From NCBI GenBank assembly GCA_050742255.1, contig JBOGHU010000127.1, positions 1-55,920 of the forward strand: DNA of 55,920 nt, given 5' to 3'. The stretch is from JBOGHU01 sp050742255. GTDB lineage: Bacteria; Actinomycetota; Acidimicrobiia; Acidimicrobiales; CADCSY01. Each line of letters opens with the position of its first letter. Within the stretch, counting starts at the first letter, position 1. The notes under the pieces are model-generated. The model ran no database searches. It saw only the letters and a program-made list of their open reading frames with translations, and had not been told where the DNA came from. The position numbers were made by a program, and so were the translations under genes. Positions 41,353-50,382 of the stretch are shown here, one piece after another.

Positions 41353-44108
41353 GGACGGGCCCTGCCACCAGGACGGTGCTGCGGCTGCTTCCGTGGACCA
41401 ACTCCAGCGCGCCCGGGCGCCAACGCGAGGGGGTGGCGGCGCCAGTCAGCCCGGACCGGAAGGCGTCGCCTCCGAGGGGGGGGTCCGGACGGCTCAGACC
41501 GAACCAGGAGACGCTTGGCATCGCGGCCGTGGTCGTCGCGGTGGCGCTCGGCTATCGCCATTCGCTGGGCAGCCTGCTCGGGTGGGTGGAGGGGATCGAA
41601 CCCTACCCTCACCTCGCTCTGGTGCCCCTCGCCGGCCTCGTGCTGTTCGTCTCCCGTGCCCCCACTCCCGCCGACGAGACGCCGATCTACGACCGCCAGC
41701 TCGACTACATCGTCGGGACGCCCCTCCTCGTCGGTGCCATCGTCGCCATGGCGTTCTTTCCCGCCGACGCCGGCCTGAGGGAGTGGGGCCTCGACCTGTT
41801 GACCCTTCCGCTGTTCGCAGCGGGTGCCGTGGGGATCGTGCTGGGGGTCCGCGCCCTGTGGCGCCTCGCTCCCACGCTGGGGTTCTGGTGCCTCGCCTGG
41901 CCGCCGCTCTACGAGCTGTTGGCGACGATGGTCTCGTCTGCCGCCACGGCGTCGACCGGCCTCGTGTACGGGGTGCTGTCGGCCGTCCTGCCGTGGGATC
42001 GACCCGGCATCGATCTCGACTCCCTCACCGGCACCGGCTTCGGCGGTGTCGAGCTCGATGTGCCGGTCGCTCTCGTGGTGGTCGGTGTGGCCCTGGCCGT
42101 CGGCTCCTGCAGGAGGCCCTCCCGGTGGCTCCTCGGGGTGGCCGCCAGCCTCGGCGTCGCCTGCCTCGCGAGCCTCCTGGTGGTCACGACATCCTCCCTG
42201 CTCATCGGCGCCGCCGGCGAGGAGGCGCTCGGCGGCCCGCTCGACGCCCTCATCGGGCTCCTGGCGCTAGCCGGTGCGCTGTCCCTGATGTGGTGGACGT
42301 GGCGCTCAGGGCGGGCCCTCGCCGAAGCCCACGACCCCGGTGAGGCCGGTGTCGGTTCGCCCCGTCCCGTCCCCCACCCGTCCCTGGCCGCCGGCTTGAT
42401 CCTCGCCGCCGCGCTGGCGGTGGCCATGGCGGCGCCTGCCTCAGGGACCGGGCCCCTCGACCTCGCCGGAGGCTCCCCGGCCACGGAGGGCTTCTCCCCC
42501 GAGACCGGGGTCGCCCAGTCGGCGGGACCGACGCTTCCGCGGGCGCCCGTCCCCTGGGACATCGTGGCGGCGCTGGTCGCCCTGGGGGCGTTGGCGGTGG
42601 TGCGCTTCACCGTCGCCGACCTCCGCCAGCCCGGGCGCAAGCGGAGGGCGAGAGGGAACGGGCCCTCGCTGCCGGCGCTGCCGCCGGATGTCGAGGACCT
42701 CCCCGAGCTGCCAGCCCATCTGAGCGCCAGGCAGACCTTCAGCCCCGGGACGGTGCGGGTGTTCGTGGTGGTCGGGATCAGCTTCGCCCTGCTCCTCGTG
42801 GGCGCCCAGCGCGCCACCATGATCGGGCTGGCGGGTCTGTCGACGGTGCTCTACGTGCTGACCGTGGGATACCGGGTCCTGATCTTCCGCCAATCGGTCA
42901 GGCAACCCACCCTGGTAACGATCACCGACGACCACGCCCGCTCCATCCCCGACGGTGAGCTGCCTCTCTACACCGTCCTCATCGCCGCCTACAAGGAGCC
43001 CGAGGTCATCGGCCACCTCATCACCGCCGTCGACGCCCTCGAGTACCCGCGCTCACGCCTCGAGGTCAAGCTGTTGCTCGAGGCGGACGACGAGGAGACC
43101 ATCGCCGCCGCGGTGGCCGCCCGCCCGGGGCCGCACATCGAGATCGTGGCCGTCCCGGTGTCGGACCCGAGGACCAAGCCCAAGGCGCTCAACTACGGCC
43201 TACGCCGGTCGCGTGGCGAGCTGCTCACGATCTTCGACGCCGAGGACCTCCCCGAGCCCCTCCAGTTGCGCAAGGCGGCGGTGGCCTTCTCGCTGGCGCC
43301 CGATTCGCTCGCCTGCCTCCAGGCGAAGCTGGCCTATCACAACTCCTCGCAGAACATCATCACGAGGTGGTTCACGGCCGAGTACGCGTCATGGTTCTCG
43401 TGGTTCCTCCCCGGGCTGCTGGCCATGGGGGCGCCGCTTCCGCTCGGCGGCACCTCCAACCACTTCCGCCGCTCCGTCCTCGAGGAGGTTGGGGCGTGGG
43501 ACTCCTACAACGTGACCGAGGACGCCGACCTCGGCATCCGCCTCCAGAGGAGCGGCTGGAAGTGCGCCATCCTCGACTCCGTCACCCTCGAGGAAGCGAA
43601 CAGCGACTTCGTCAACTGGTCCCGGCAGCGGTCCCGGTGGCTCAAGGGCTACATGCAGACCTGGCTGGTCCACTCCCGGCACCCTCGCCAGCTGTACCGA
43701 GATCTCGGACCGAGGGGGTTCCTGGGGTTCCACCTGTTCGTGGGCGGCACTCCGATCCTCTCCCTGGTCAACCCGGTCTTCTGGGCCCTGACCCTCGTGT
43801 GGATGACCGGTCAGCCGGAGTTCATCCAGGACATGTTCCCGCTGGCGCTCTACTACACCGCGTTCGCGTGCTGGGCCCTCGGAAACTTCAGCATCGTCTA
43901 CATCAACCTGATCGCTGTCCGCACCAACGGGATCCCGGAGCTGGCCCTGGCTGCCCTGCTGGAGCCCGTCTACTGGATCATGATCTCGATGGCCGGTGTG
44001 AAGGCCGTCGTGCAGCTCGTGTCCCGTCCGAGCTTCTGGGAGAAGACCGAGCACGGTCTCATCCGCAAGGACGAGCCCGCTCCCCGGTCCGAGCTGGCCG
44101 GGGCATGA
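41286..44108 (+). CDS. Exosortase-like membrane domain fused to a processive GT2 glycosyltransferase
   Basis: About 940 residues. After a low-complexity start, residues about 75-420 are a polytopic domain like exosortases (PHLALVPLAGLVLF, ALWRLAPTLGFWCLAWPPLYELL), but the position of the catalytic CSG reads DVP and no obvious replacement Cys is seen. Two further hydrophobic segments precede a BcsA/HasA-type GT2 domain with LIAAYKEPEV, IFDAEDLPEP, NVTEDADLGIRL and QRSRWLKGYMQT (QxxRW), then four C-terminal membrane segments. The start is uncertain because leader B overlaps 41286; a GTG at 41433 is one alternative. Probably makes the main chain. Confidence 0.82.
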   Translation: MMTSTPPRDRAEAGSLLEAIRRRTGPATRTVLRLLPWTNSSAPGRQREGVAAPVSPDRKASPPRGGSGRLRPNQETLGIAAVVVAVALGYRHSLGSLLGWVEGIEPYPHLALVPLAGLVLFVSRAPTPADETPIYDRQLDYIVGTPLLVGAIVAMAFFPADAGLREWGLDLLTLPLFAAGAVGIVLGVRALWRLAPTLGFWCLAWPPLYELLATMVSSAATASTGLVYGVLSAVLPWDRPGIDLDSLTGTGFGGVELDVPVALVVVGVALAVGSCRRPSRWLLGVAASLGVACLASLLVVTTSSLLIGAAGEEALGGPLDALIGLLALAGALSLMWWTWRSGRALAEAHDPGEAGVGSPRPVPHPSLAAGLILAAALAVAMAAPASGTGPLDLAGGSPATEGFSPETGVAQSAGPTLPRAPVPWDIVAALVALGALAVVRFTVADLRQPGRKRRARGNGPSLPALPPDVEDLPELPAHLSARQTFSPGTVRVFVVVGISFALLLVGAQRATMIGLAGLSTVLYVLTVGYRVLIFRQSVRQPTLVTITDDHARSIPDGELPLYTVLIAAYKEPEVIGHLITAVDALEYPRSRLEVKLLLEADDEETIAAAVAARPGPHIEIVAVPVSDPRTKPKALNYGLRRSRGELLTIFDAEDLPEPLQLRKAAVAFSLAPDSLACLQAKLAYHNSSQNIITRWFTAEYASWFSWFLPGLLAMGAPLPLGGTSNHFRRSVLEEVGAWDSYNVTEDADLGIRLQRSGWKCAILDSVTLEEANSDFVNWSRQRSRWLKGYMQTWLVHSRHPRQLYRDLGPRGFLGFHLFVGGTPILSLVNPVFWALTLVWMTGQPEFIQDMFPLALYYTAFACWALGNFSIVYINLIAVRTNGIPELALAALLEPVYWIMISMAGVKAVVQLVSRPSFWEKTEHGLIRKDEPAPRSELAGA

Positions 44109-44144
44109 TGGCAGGGCCTGCCAACGGACGTCCGGGGGGCGGCG

Positions 44145-45893
44145 GTGTCGGCTGACGCAGCCGCGTTCGACGCCATCGGGGTCACCAGCGCGGGCCACAC
44201 CCTGGTCCGGCGCCATCGCCTGGCCGGTGTCACCGGAGCGATCAAGGGCACCACGGCCGTGTTCCTGGTGGCGCTCGGTGCCTACCTGACCATCGCCGCG
44301 GTGCTGGTGTTCGTGCTCAACGTCTTCGCCGCCGACGCGCTGGCGCGGGTCGGCCTGGCGAGCAACGTCCTGTACAGCCGCAACGCCCGCCTCGAGTCGC
44401 TCGGCTTCGTCTGGGGGCCGATCCCCCAGGTCCTCATCGTCCCGCTGCTCGCCCTCAAGCCGCTGTGGCCGGCGCTGGCCGACCATGGCTTCGCCAGCAA
44501 CATCGTCTCCGCGCTGTTCATGGCGGGCGCCGTCGCCCAGGTGTACGCCTTCCTGGGCGACCTCGGGATCCGGCACCGGGTACGGGTGACCCTCACGGTG
44601 GTCTTCGCCATCCACCCCATGATCGTCTTCTACGGGTCCAACGGCATGTCCGAGGCCCCGTACCTCTTCTTCCTGGTCACCGCCGCTCGGCACCTGACGA
44701 GGTGGCTCCGGGACCACCAGGCGACAGAGCTCATGGCGGTGGGCATCGCCCTGGCCCTCGGGTACCTGGCCCGTTACGAGGCTGCTCCCTGTGCCGCCGT
44801 GGTCGCCGTCCTCGTGGCGGTGCTCAGCTTCCGTCACGCCGGCGGCGACCTCAGATCGCGGATCGCCACGGTCAGGGCCGACCTGGTGATCTTCGCCGCT
44901 CCCGTCGCCATGGCGGTGGTCGGGTTCGCGCTGATCAGCCTGGTGACGGTGGGCTCGCTCTCGGAGCAGCTCTTCTCCGAGTACGGCGCCACGGCCTTTC
45001 GGGCTCGCCTTGCCGCCGTCGGCATCTCGCCATCCATCCCGCTGCTCGTCCAGCAGGTGCTGGCGCTGGTGCCCCTGCTCCCGCTGATCGCTCTCGCTGC
45101 GCTGGCCAGCGGGGCGTTGCGCCGGGACGTGCGGGTGTTGGGCCCGCTCACGGTGCTGGGCATCGGCGTGGTGGTGTCGATCGGCGCCAGCCTCGTCAGC
45201 AATCCCTTCCAGCTCATGCGGTACTACATCGTGGCGGTCCCGCTCGGGGTGCTGCTGGCCGGCAACCTCATCAGCGGTCGTCCGGGGATGACCCTCGAGG
45301 GGAGCGACGACACCTCCACCGAGACGGAGGGGACGATCCGTCCTGGCCGTGCCCACCGAGTGCTACGAGTGGCGGCGTCCCCCCTCCTGGTCGTTCCCGT
45401 CCTGGTCGTTCCCGCCCTGGTGGCCTCCGGCGTGGCGATGAGCACGGCACCGCATGGAGTTCAGGAGCTCCACATCAAGGCGGCGATCGAGACCAAGCTC
45501 TTGGGTTCGACCGACGACTCCGTGGCCGCCTCGATGGTCGGCCGCCTTCACACCGAGCGGGAGGTGGCCGCCTTCCTCGACCGCCTCGACCTCCCTGAAG
45601 GCTCGGTGCTGGTCGACACCGGGGCCGGGTTCCCTGTCGTCATGGCCTCGAAGCGGCCCAAGCAGTTCGTGATCCCGTCCGACCTAGACTTCAAGGCGGC
45701 GCTGGCCGACCCGAGGGGCTTCGGGATCAGGTACATCCTCGCCTTCCAGGATCTGGGCCAGGGTCTGCACGACGCGGTGGCGGAGAGGTATCCGGACCTG
45801 TACGAGCGTGGGACCGGGTGGGCGACCTTGCTGGGGGACTTCGACAACCGAGGCGACTTCGGCGACGTGCGCATCTACCAGGTGGGCGGCTGA
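44145..45893 (+). CDS. GT-C type membrane glycosyltransferase-like protein
   Basis: A 582-residue protein with about ten hydrophobic segments and a C-terminal extracytoplasmic domain of about 130 residues, the layout of ArnT/GT39-like transferases that use polyprenyl-linked sugars. VWGPIPQVLIVPLLALKP and GSNGMSEAPYLFFLV hold the early acidic and loop positions. No polymerase of the Wzy type is otherwise recognised, so this could also serve that role. GTG start at 44145, 36 bases after the fused transferase. Last gene of the island. Confidence 0.75.
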   Translation: MSADAAAFDAIGVTSAGHTLVRRHRLAGVTGAIKGTTAVFLVALGAYLTIAAVLVFVLNVFAADALARVGLASNVLYSRNARLESLGFVWGPIPQVLIVPLLALKPLWPALADHGFASNIVSALFMAGAVAQVYAFLGDLGIRHRVRVTLTVVFAIHPMIVFYGSNGMSEAPYLFFLVTAARHLTRWLRDHQATELMAVGIALALGYLARYEAAPCAAVVAVLVAVLSFRHAGGDLRSRIATVRADLVIFAAPVAMAVVGFALISLVTVGSLSEQLFSEYGATAFRARLAAVGISPSIPLLVQQVLALVPLLPLIALAALASGALRRDVRVLGPLTVLGIGVVVSIGASLVSNPFQLMRYYIVAVPLGVLLAGNLISGRPGMTLEGSDDTSTETEGTIRPGRAHRVLRVAASPLLVVPVLVVPALVASGVAMSTAPHGVQELHIKAAIETKLLGSTDDSVAASMVGRLHTEREVAAFLDRLDLPEGSVLVDTGAGFPVVMASKRPKQFVIPSDLDFKAALADPRGFGIRYILAFQDLGQGLHDAVAERYPDLYERGTGWATLLGDFDNRGDFGDVRIYQVGG

Positions 45894-45909
45894 GGTCCTG
45901 GGCAGCGTC

Positions 45910-46236
45910 TCACCTCTGGCTGCCGGGTGGAGCCGACCGGGTGACCACCTGGTATGACCACAGCTCGCTCGACATGGCCACCGGCGCCTGGCCCGAGGGG
46001 TGGGCCCGGTGCTGGTCGGCGAAGGCGGGCGAGCTCATCCACGCCTGGAAGGACTCCTCGTCCCGCCAGTGGGTGACCACCAGCCAGGTGGTGCGGTCGT
46101 CGTTGGGGCGAAGCAGCTCGAAGCCCTCGAAGCCCTCCTGGCGGTCGACCTCGCCGGCCCGGGCGGAGAAGCGCCGGGCCAGCTCGTCCCCGTGCTCGGC
46201 GTCGACGGTGATGGCGTTGATCTTGACCACGGACAT
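45910..46236 (-). CDS. Antibiotic-biosynthesis-monooxygenase-like (ABM) protein; right island repeat
   Basis: A 108-residue ferredoxin-like ABM protein: VVKINAITVDAEHGDELARRF, then GFEGFELLRPNDDRTTWLVVTHW and the helix SFQAWMSSPAF. Such proteins are heme- or quinol-type small oxygenases; HPSGQAPVAMSSELWSY at the end is conserved in the actinobacterial branch. The ATG at 46236 fits the fold. Bases 45932-46005 are the direct repeat of the remnant at 23939-24011, so the gene probably was the insertion point of the island. Confidence 0.87.
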   Translation of the reverse strand: MSVVKINAITVDAEHGDELARRFSARAGEVDRQEGFEGFELLRPNDDRTTWLVVTHWRDEESFQAWMSSPAFADQHRAHPSGQAPVAMSSELWSYQVVTRSAPPGSQR

Positions 46237-46273
46237 GGCGCCATGATGGCCCACGTCCGCCCGGCCCCGCCCG

Positions 46274-47047
46274 TCAGGGAGCGCGCTCCCACGCCAGCTG
46301 CCACTCCCCTCGGGCGTCCCGGCTGAGCCGGGCCGGCGCCGCCACCGGGGTCGAGGCCTCGCCCCGGGCGCTCTCCCAGCGCACCGCCCGGGCCCGGGGC
46401 GATGGCGAGGAGGCGGTCTCCGCGTCGATGTCGAGCACGAAGGCCCCGTCGACCACGGCCAGCCCTCGGGCCCACACCCCCAGCACCCACGCCACCCCCA
46501 GGGTGGCGGTGGCGCTGGCGCCGACCGTGTCCATCACGCCGGTGAGCATGGCGGGCCGGCCCGAGCGCTGGAGCTGGACCTCCACCGAGGAGATGCGCCG
46601 GCACCCCACCCGGTGGCGCCAGGTGGTCAGGTGGTGGCGGAGCGGGCCGGTGGCCCGCTTGCGGACCTGCTCCTCGATCAGGCGCTGGTGCTCCCCGAAG
46701 AAGGCCAGCCGGCGCCAGCTCCGCTCCCAGGTCAGGATCAGGCCCAGCTCGTGCACCGGGCCCAGTGGCCCCGGGGCCAGGAGGCGGTCGGGCCCGAGGC
46801 GGGCCGACATCGAGCGGAAGATCTCCGCCGACATGGCCCAGGAGTGGAGGTTCCGCCACAGCTGGAGCACCTGGAGGCACGGGCAGCGGGAGCCGCCGAG
46901 GGCCAGCACCGCCTCCTCGGCAGCCAGGTCGTGGTCCTCCAGCACCAGCTTGCCCCGGCGCCACGTGATCCGGTGGTCCTCGTCGTTGCAGCTGACCACG
47001 GCGGTGGCCGGGGCCACGAAGTCACACCACCGAGGGTGCCCCGACAC
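46274..47047 (-). CDS. Hypothetical protein downstream of the VWA gene
   Basis: A 257-residue soluble protein with no recognised domain. Visible: an N-terminal Cys pair region (WCDFV, SCNDEDH), GGSRCPCLQVLQLW in the middle, and a basic stretch EEQVRKRATGPLRHHLTTWRHRVGCRR. GTG start at 47047, 12 bases after the VWA stop, so it is co-transcribed with it. Confidence 0.75.
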   Translation of the reverse strand: MSGHPRWCDFVAPATAVVSCNDEDHRITWRRGKLVLEDHDLAAEEAVLALGGSRCPCLQVLQLWRNLHSWAMSAEIFRSMSARLGPDRLLAPGPLGPVHELGLILTWERSWRRLAFFGEHQRLIEEQVRKRATGPLRHHLTTWRHRVGCRRISSVEVQLQRSGRPAMLTGVMDTVGASATATLGVAWVLGVWARGLAVVDGAFVLDIDAETASSPSPRARAVRWESARGEASTPVAAPARLSRDARGEWQLAWERAP

Positions 47048-47059
47048 CGACCGGACCGC

Positions 47060-48283
47060 CTAGGCGGCGGCGTCGATGGGAACCACCCGGGCCCACCGGG
47101 GGGGAGCCCACACCTGCCTGCTCCGCCCGGGCCCCGAGTCGCCGATCAGGCCCACGATCACCCTCACGCCCTTGGGGCCCTCGGGTGGCCAGGGGGTGAG
47201 CCCGTCGGTGAGCACCACCACCACCGACGGCTTGGGGCGCAGCCGGGCGGCGGCGTCGATGCCCACGCCCATGTCGGTGCCCCCGCCCCCCACCAGCTCC
47301 ACCTGGCGGGCGCTCGAGACCCGCCGGGCGGTGTGGACGGCGGCGTCGGCAGCCAGCACCCGCACCCGGGTCCGGGCCAGCCCGATGCCCCGAAGCAGCC
47401 CCTCCACCTCGGTGAGAACCCGGGCCAGCTTCTCGTCGGACATGCTGCCCGAGGTGTCGCACACCACCGCCACCTCGGGGACGGGCTGCTCCAGGGCCGG
47501 CAGCACGACCCCGGGGCTGACCCCCGCCCGCCGGGACGGGCGCCGGTAGGTGTAGTCGACCCGCCCGGCCACGGTGCTGATCCCCTTGCGCATCTCGGCG
47601 GCCAGCACCGTGCGCCAGTCGACGGCGGGCTCCAGCAGGCCCTCGGCCCACCGCCGCCAGCTGTTGGGCACCCGGCCCAGTCCCTCCCGGGCGTGGCGGA
47701 GGACCTCGCTCGCCACCTGGCACTGGAGCAGGTGCCGTTCGCCGGGCGGCAGCCCGCCCCCCAGCTCGCCTGATGCCTCCCACTCCCGGGTGATGCTGTC
47801 GGCGCCGCTGCCGCAGTCGGGGGAGGGGTGACGGCGGTGGCTGTCCCGGTGGAAGTACTCCTCGGCCAGCCGGCCCTGCTCCCAGCCCATGGCGTGGGGC
47901 ATGACCGAGTCCTCCGGCAGTCGCAGGCCGGTGCCGATGAGGTCGTCGTTGATCTCGGCGTCGACGGCGAGCGCCCAGTCGGCGGCGGTGTCCGGCCCCA
48001 CCCCCTGGGCCCGCGCCCGGTCGGCGTGGTCCCGCACCAGGTGGCCGGTGTGGTGGACCAGCAGGCTCCCCAGCATCTCCACGCTCCACGCGTCCACCAC
48101 CGCGGGGTCGACGTAGAGGCGCCACGCCTCGTCGACCGACGCCCCGCCCAGCCCGGGCACGGCGACGGCGTTGGAGGCGAAGAGCGCCGAGGCCAGGTAG
48201 GGGTGGCGGGCCGCCGCCCACAGTCGGGCCGCGGCCAGCTTGTGGGTGTTCAGCCGGGTTTGCTCGCTCATCGGCATCGACAT
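47060..48283 (-). CDS. VWA domain protein with degenerate metallopeptidase-like N-terminus (DUF2201 type)
   Basis: About 407 residues. The N-terminal domain resembles the putative metallopeptidase of DUF2201 proteins, but the expected HExxH reads HHTGH. The C-terminal von Willebrand A domain has an intact metal-ion site: VVCDTSGSMS, a Thr in GGGGTDMGVG and LTDG. Such proteins normally work with a MoxR AAA ATPase as a metal-loading chaperone; no MoxR is in the window. Start chosen at ATG 48283 behind GGGGAG; ATGs at 48277 and 48271 are close alternatives. Confidence 0.8.
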   Translation of the reverse strand: MSMPMSEQTRLNTHKLAAARLWAAARHPYLASALFASNAVAVPGLGGASVDEAWRLYVDPAVVDAWSVEMLGSLLVHHTGHLVRDHADRARAQGVGPDTAADWALAVDAEINDDLIGTGLRLPEDSVMPHAMGWEQGRLAEEYFHRDSHRRHPSPDCGSGADSITREWEASGELGGGLPPGERHLLQCQVASEVLRHAREGLGRVPNSWRRWAEGLLEPAVDWRTVLAAEMRKGISTVAGRVDYTYRRPSRRAGVSPGVVLPALEQPVPEVAVVCDTSGSMSDEKLARVLTEVEGLLRGIGLARTRVRVLAADAAVHTARRVSSARQVELVGGGGTDMGVGIDAAARLRPKPSVVVVLTDGLTPWPPEGPKGVRVIVGLIGDSGPGRSRQVWAPPRWARVVPIDAAA

Positions 48284-48365
48284 CGGCTCCCCGGTCCACC
48301 TCCGGGCTCTGGGGTCACCGTGTGTCAACGCTACCGCCCGTCTCCGGGGCGGCGGTGGGGGCTAG

Positions 48366-48430
48366 CCCGCTTTCTGGTCATGGGGCGGCGGTGGGCGACG
48401 TCTGGCGACCGGAGAAGGGGGGCCCGGGGC
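48366..48430. repeat. 65-base direct repeat, copy 1
   Basis: CCCGCTTTCTGGTCATGGGG... to ...AAGGGGGGCCCGGGGC, matching 48525-48588 with about three or four differences. A shorter third piece (GGCGACCGGAGAAGGGG) recurs at about 48606. The region 48284-48665 has no intact gene. Confidence 0.8.
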
Positions 48431-48459
48431 AACCCGGGGGGGCCCGGGGCGCGGCCGGG

Positions 48460-48522
48460 CCAGGCGCCCACGGCGTGGAAGCCGCCGTCCACGTGGACGA
48501 TCTCGCCCGTGGTGGCGGGGAA
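48460..48522 (-). pseudogene. 3' remnant of an enoyl-ACP reductase (FabI-like) gene
   Basis: On the minus strand 21 codons read FPATTGEIVHVDGGFHAVGAW, the C-terminus of FabI-type reductases. The expected stop after the Gly-Ala is replaced by TGG. Nothing of the rest of the gene is present. It is flanked by the two copies of the 65-base repeat. Confidence 0.65.
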
Positions 48523-48524
48523 CG

Positions 48525-48588
48525 CCCGCTCTCTGGTCACGGGGCGGCGGTGGGCGACGTCTGGCGACCGGAGAAGGGGGCCCGGGGC
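48525..48588. repeat. 65-base direct repeat, copy 2
   Basis: Second copy of the element at 48366. It abuts the fabI remnant and precedes the 3' end of the ngg gene by about 80 GC-rich bases. Confidence 0.8.
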
Positions 48589-48665
48589 GGCCAGGGGCTG
48601 TCCGGGGCGACCGGAGAAGGGGGGCCCGGGGCAGCCCGGGGCTGTCCGGGACGGCGGCCCTGGGG

Positions 48666-50366
48666 CTAGCGGGACGGCCAGCCTCGGGGCAGGGCGGTGG
48701 TGGCGGGGAACAGCAGGTCGACGAAGCGCTGGGCGGTGGGCTGGGGCTCGTGGTTGGCCAGGCCGGGCCGCTCGTTGGCCTCGATCACCACGTACTTCGG
48801 ACCCCTGACCGACGGCACCCGGAGGTCGAGGCCGGTCACGGGGACCTGGAGGACCTCGCTGGCGGTGACCGCGGCCTGGGCCAGGGCGGGGTGGAGGTCG
48901 GTGGTCACGTCGTGGATGGTCCCCCCGGTGTGGAGGTTGGCGGTCCGCCGCACCGGCAGGTGGACGCCCTCGGCCAGCACCTCGTCCAGCTCGTGGCCGG
49001 CCTCCTCCACGGTGGCGACGGTGGCCTCGTCGAGGGGGATGGTGGACTCCCCTCCCGTCGCCGCTGCCCGCCGCCGGCTCTGGGCCGTGACCAGCTCGGC
49101 GACGGTGTGGCGCCCGTCGCCCACCACGGCGGCGGGACGGCGCACCGCGGCGGCGACGACCTCGTGGCCGATGACCACGATGCGCAGGTCCTCGCCCCCG
49201 ACCCGCTCCTCGATGAGGACGTCGGGGCAGTGGGCCCGGGCCGCCTCCACCGCCCGCCCCAGGCCGTCCGGCTCGGTGATCCCCACCGCCACCCCCCGCC
49301 CCTGCTCGCCCCGCGCCGGCTTGACCACCACCTCTCCCACGTCGGCGAGGAAGGCGGCGTCGGATTCGGGCGTGGTGGCCGATCGACCCCGCGGCACGGC
49401 CAGGCCGGCGGCGGCCAGCAACCGGCGGGTGACCCGCTTGTCGTCGCACCAGCTCACCGCCACCCCCGAGGTCAGCTCCGAGAGTGACTCCCGGGTGACG
49501 ATCTTGCGGGCGCCGTGGCTGAGGCGGAGGTAGCCGCCATCGGCGTCGAGGACCTCCACGACGATGCCCCGGCGGCGGGCCTCGTCGGCGATGATCCGGG
49601 CGTAGGGGTTGAGGGCCTGGTGGTCGTCCCCGAGGGGGGCGGCGAAGAGCGGCTCGTTGATGGGGTTCTTGCGCTTCACGCAGAACACCGGCACCCGCGA
49701 GAACCCCAGCTTCTCGTAGAGGCGGATGGCGGGGACGTTGTCGTGCATGACCGAGATGTCGAGGAAGCGCCGCCCCCGACCGTGAAACTCCACCAGCAGG
49801 GAGGCCACGAGCGCCCCGCCCACGCCTGGCCGGGACGAGAGCGGGTCCACGGCCAGGCACCACAGGCTGGCGCCGCCCTCGGGGTCGCCGAACACCTCCA
49901 CGTGATCGATCCCCGTCACCGTGCCCACCACCGTCCCCCGGGTGGTGTCCTCGGCCACCAGGTAGCAGAAGCTCTGGCTGGCCTGGTTCGCCACCAGCAC
50001 CTGGGTCGGGGCGGTGACCATCCCCGCCTTGGTGTAGAGGCGGTTGACCGCCTCGGCGTCGCTGGGGTCCGCCAGGGGGCGGACGGTCACCCCCCGGGCC
50101 CTGGCCTCCCCCTCGGGCAGCTCGTCCTCGAGGCGGAGCCGGTAGGTGAAGGAGGGGTCGACGAAGAGCTCGTGGGGCGCCCGGCTCACCAGGACCTGGG
50201 GATCGGGGTGGTACAGGCAGACATCCCGCTGCCCCAGCTCCTCGCGGCACAGAGTCGCCACCAGGGCGTGGCTGTCGGCGAAGGTCTGCCCGAACAGCAG
50301 CCGGCCCCAGCCGCAGTCCAGGGTCACGTCGTGAGCCGGCTCGGGCCGGCGCGCCGCCTCGCTCAT
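48666..50366 (-). CDS. ngg: N-acetylglutaminylglutamine synthetase (GNAT plus ATP-grasp)
   Basis: Builds the dipeptide of the osmolyte N-acetylglutaminylglutamine amide. In the 566 residues a GNAT acetyltransferase domain (about 95-235; WCLAVDPLSSRPGVGGALV, IRLYEKLGF) is fused to an ATP-grasp ligase (about 290-560; VVVKPARGEQGRGVAV, LIEERVGGEDLRIVVIG, VIEANERPGL). This fusion next to an asparagine-synthase homologue is the hallmark of the pathway. ATG start, 16 bases after the asnO stop. Confidence 0.9.
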   Translation of the reverse strand: MSEAARRPEPAHDVTLDCGWGRLLFGQTFADSHALVATLCREELGQRDVCLYHPDPQVLVSRAPHELFVDPSFTYRLRLEDELPEGEARARGVTVRPLADPSDAEAVNRLYTKAGMVTAPTQVLVANQASQSFCYLVAEDTTRGTVVGTVTGIDHVEVFGDPEGGASLWCLAVDPLSSRPGVGGALVASLLVEFHGRGRRFLDISVMHDNVPAIRLYEKLGFSRVPVFCVKRKNPINEPLFAAPLGDDHQALNPYARIIADEARRRGIVVEVLDADGGYLRLSHGARKIVTRESLSELTSGVAVSWCDDKRVTRRLLAAAGLAVPRGRSATTPESDAAFLADVGEVVVKPARGEQGRGVAVGITEPDGLGRAVEAARAHCPDVLIEERVGGEDLRIVVIGHEVVAAAVRRPAAVVGDGRHTVAELVTAQSRRRAAATGGESTIPLDEATVATVEEAGHELDEVLAEGVHLPVRRTANLHTGGTIHDVTTDLHPALAQAAVTASEVLQVPVTGLDLRVPSVRGPKYVVIEANERPGLANHEPQPTAQRFVDLLFPATTALPRGWPSR

Positions 50367-50382
50367 GCCGCCACCGGGACCG

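Noticed and set aside
48366..48640. CRISPR-like array
   Set aside because: Only two long and one short copies, irregular spacing, and the spacer is a gene remnant.
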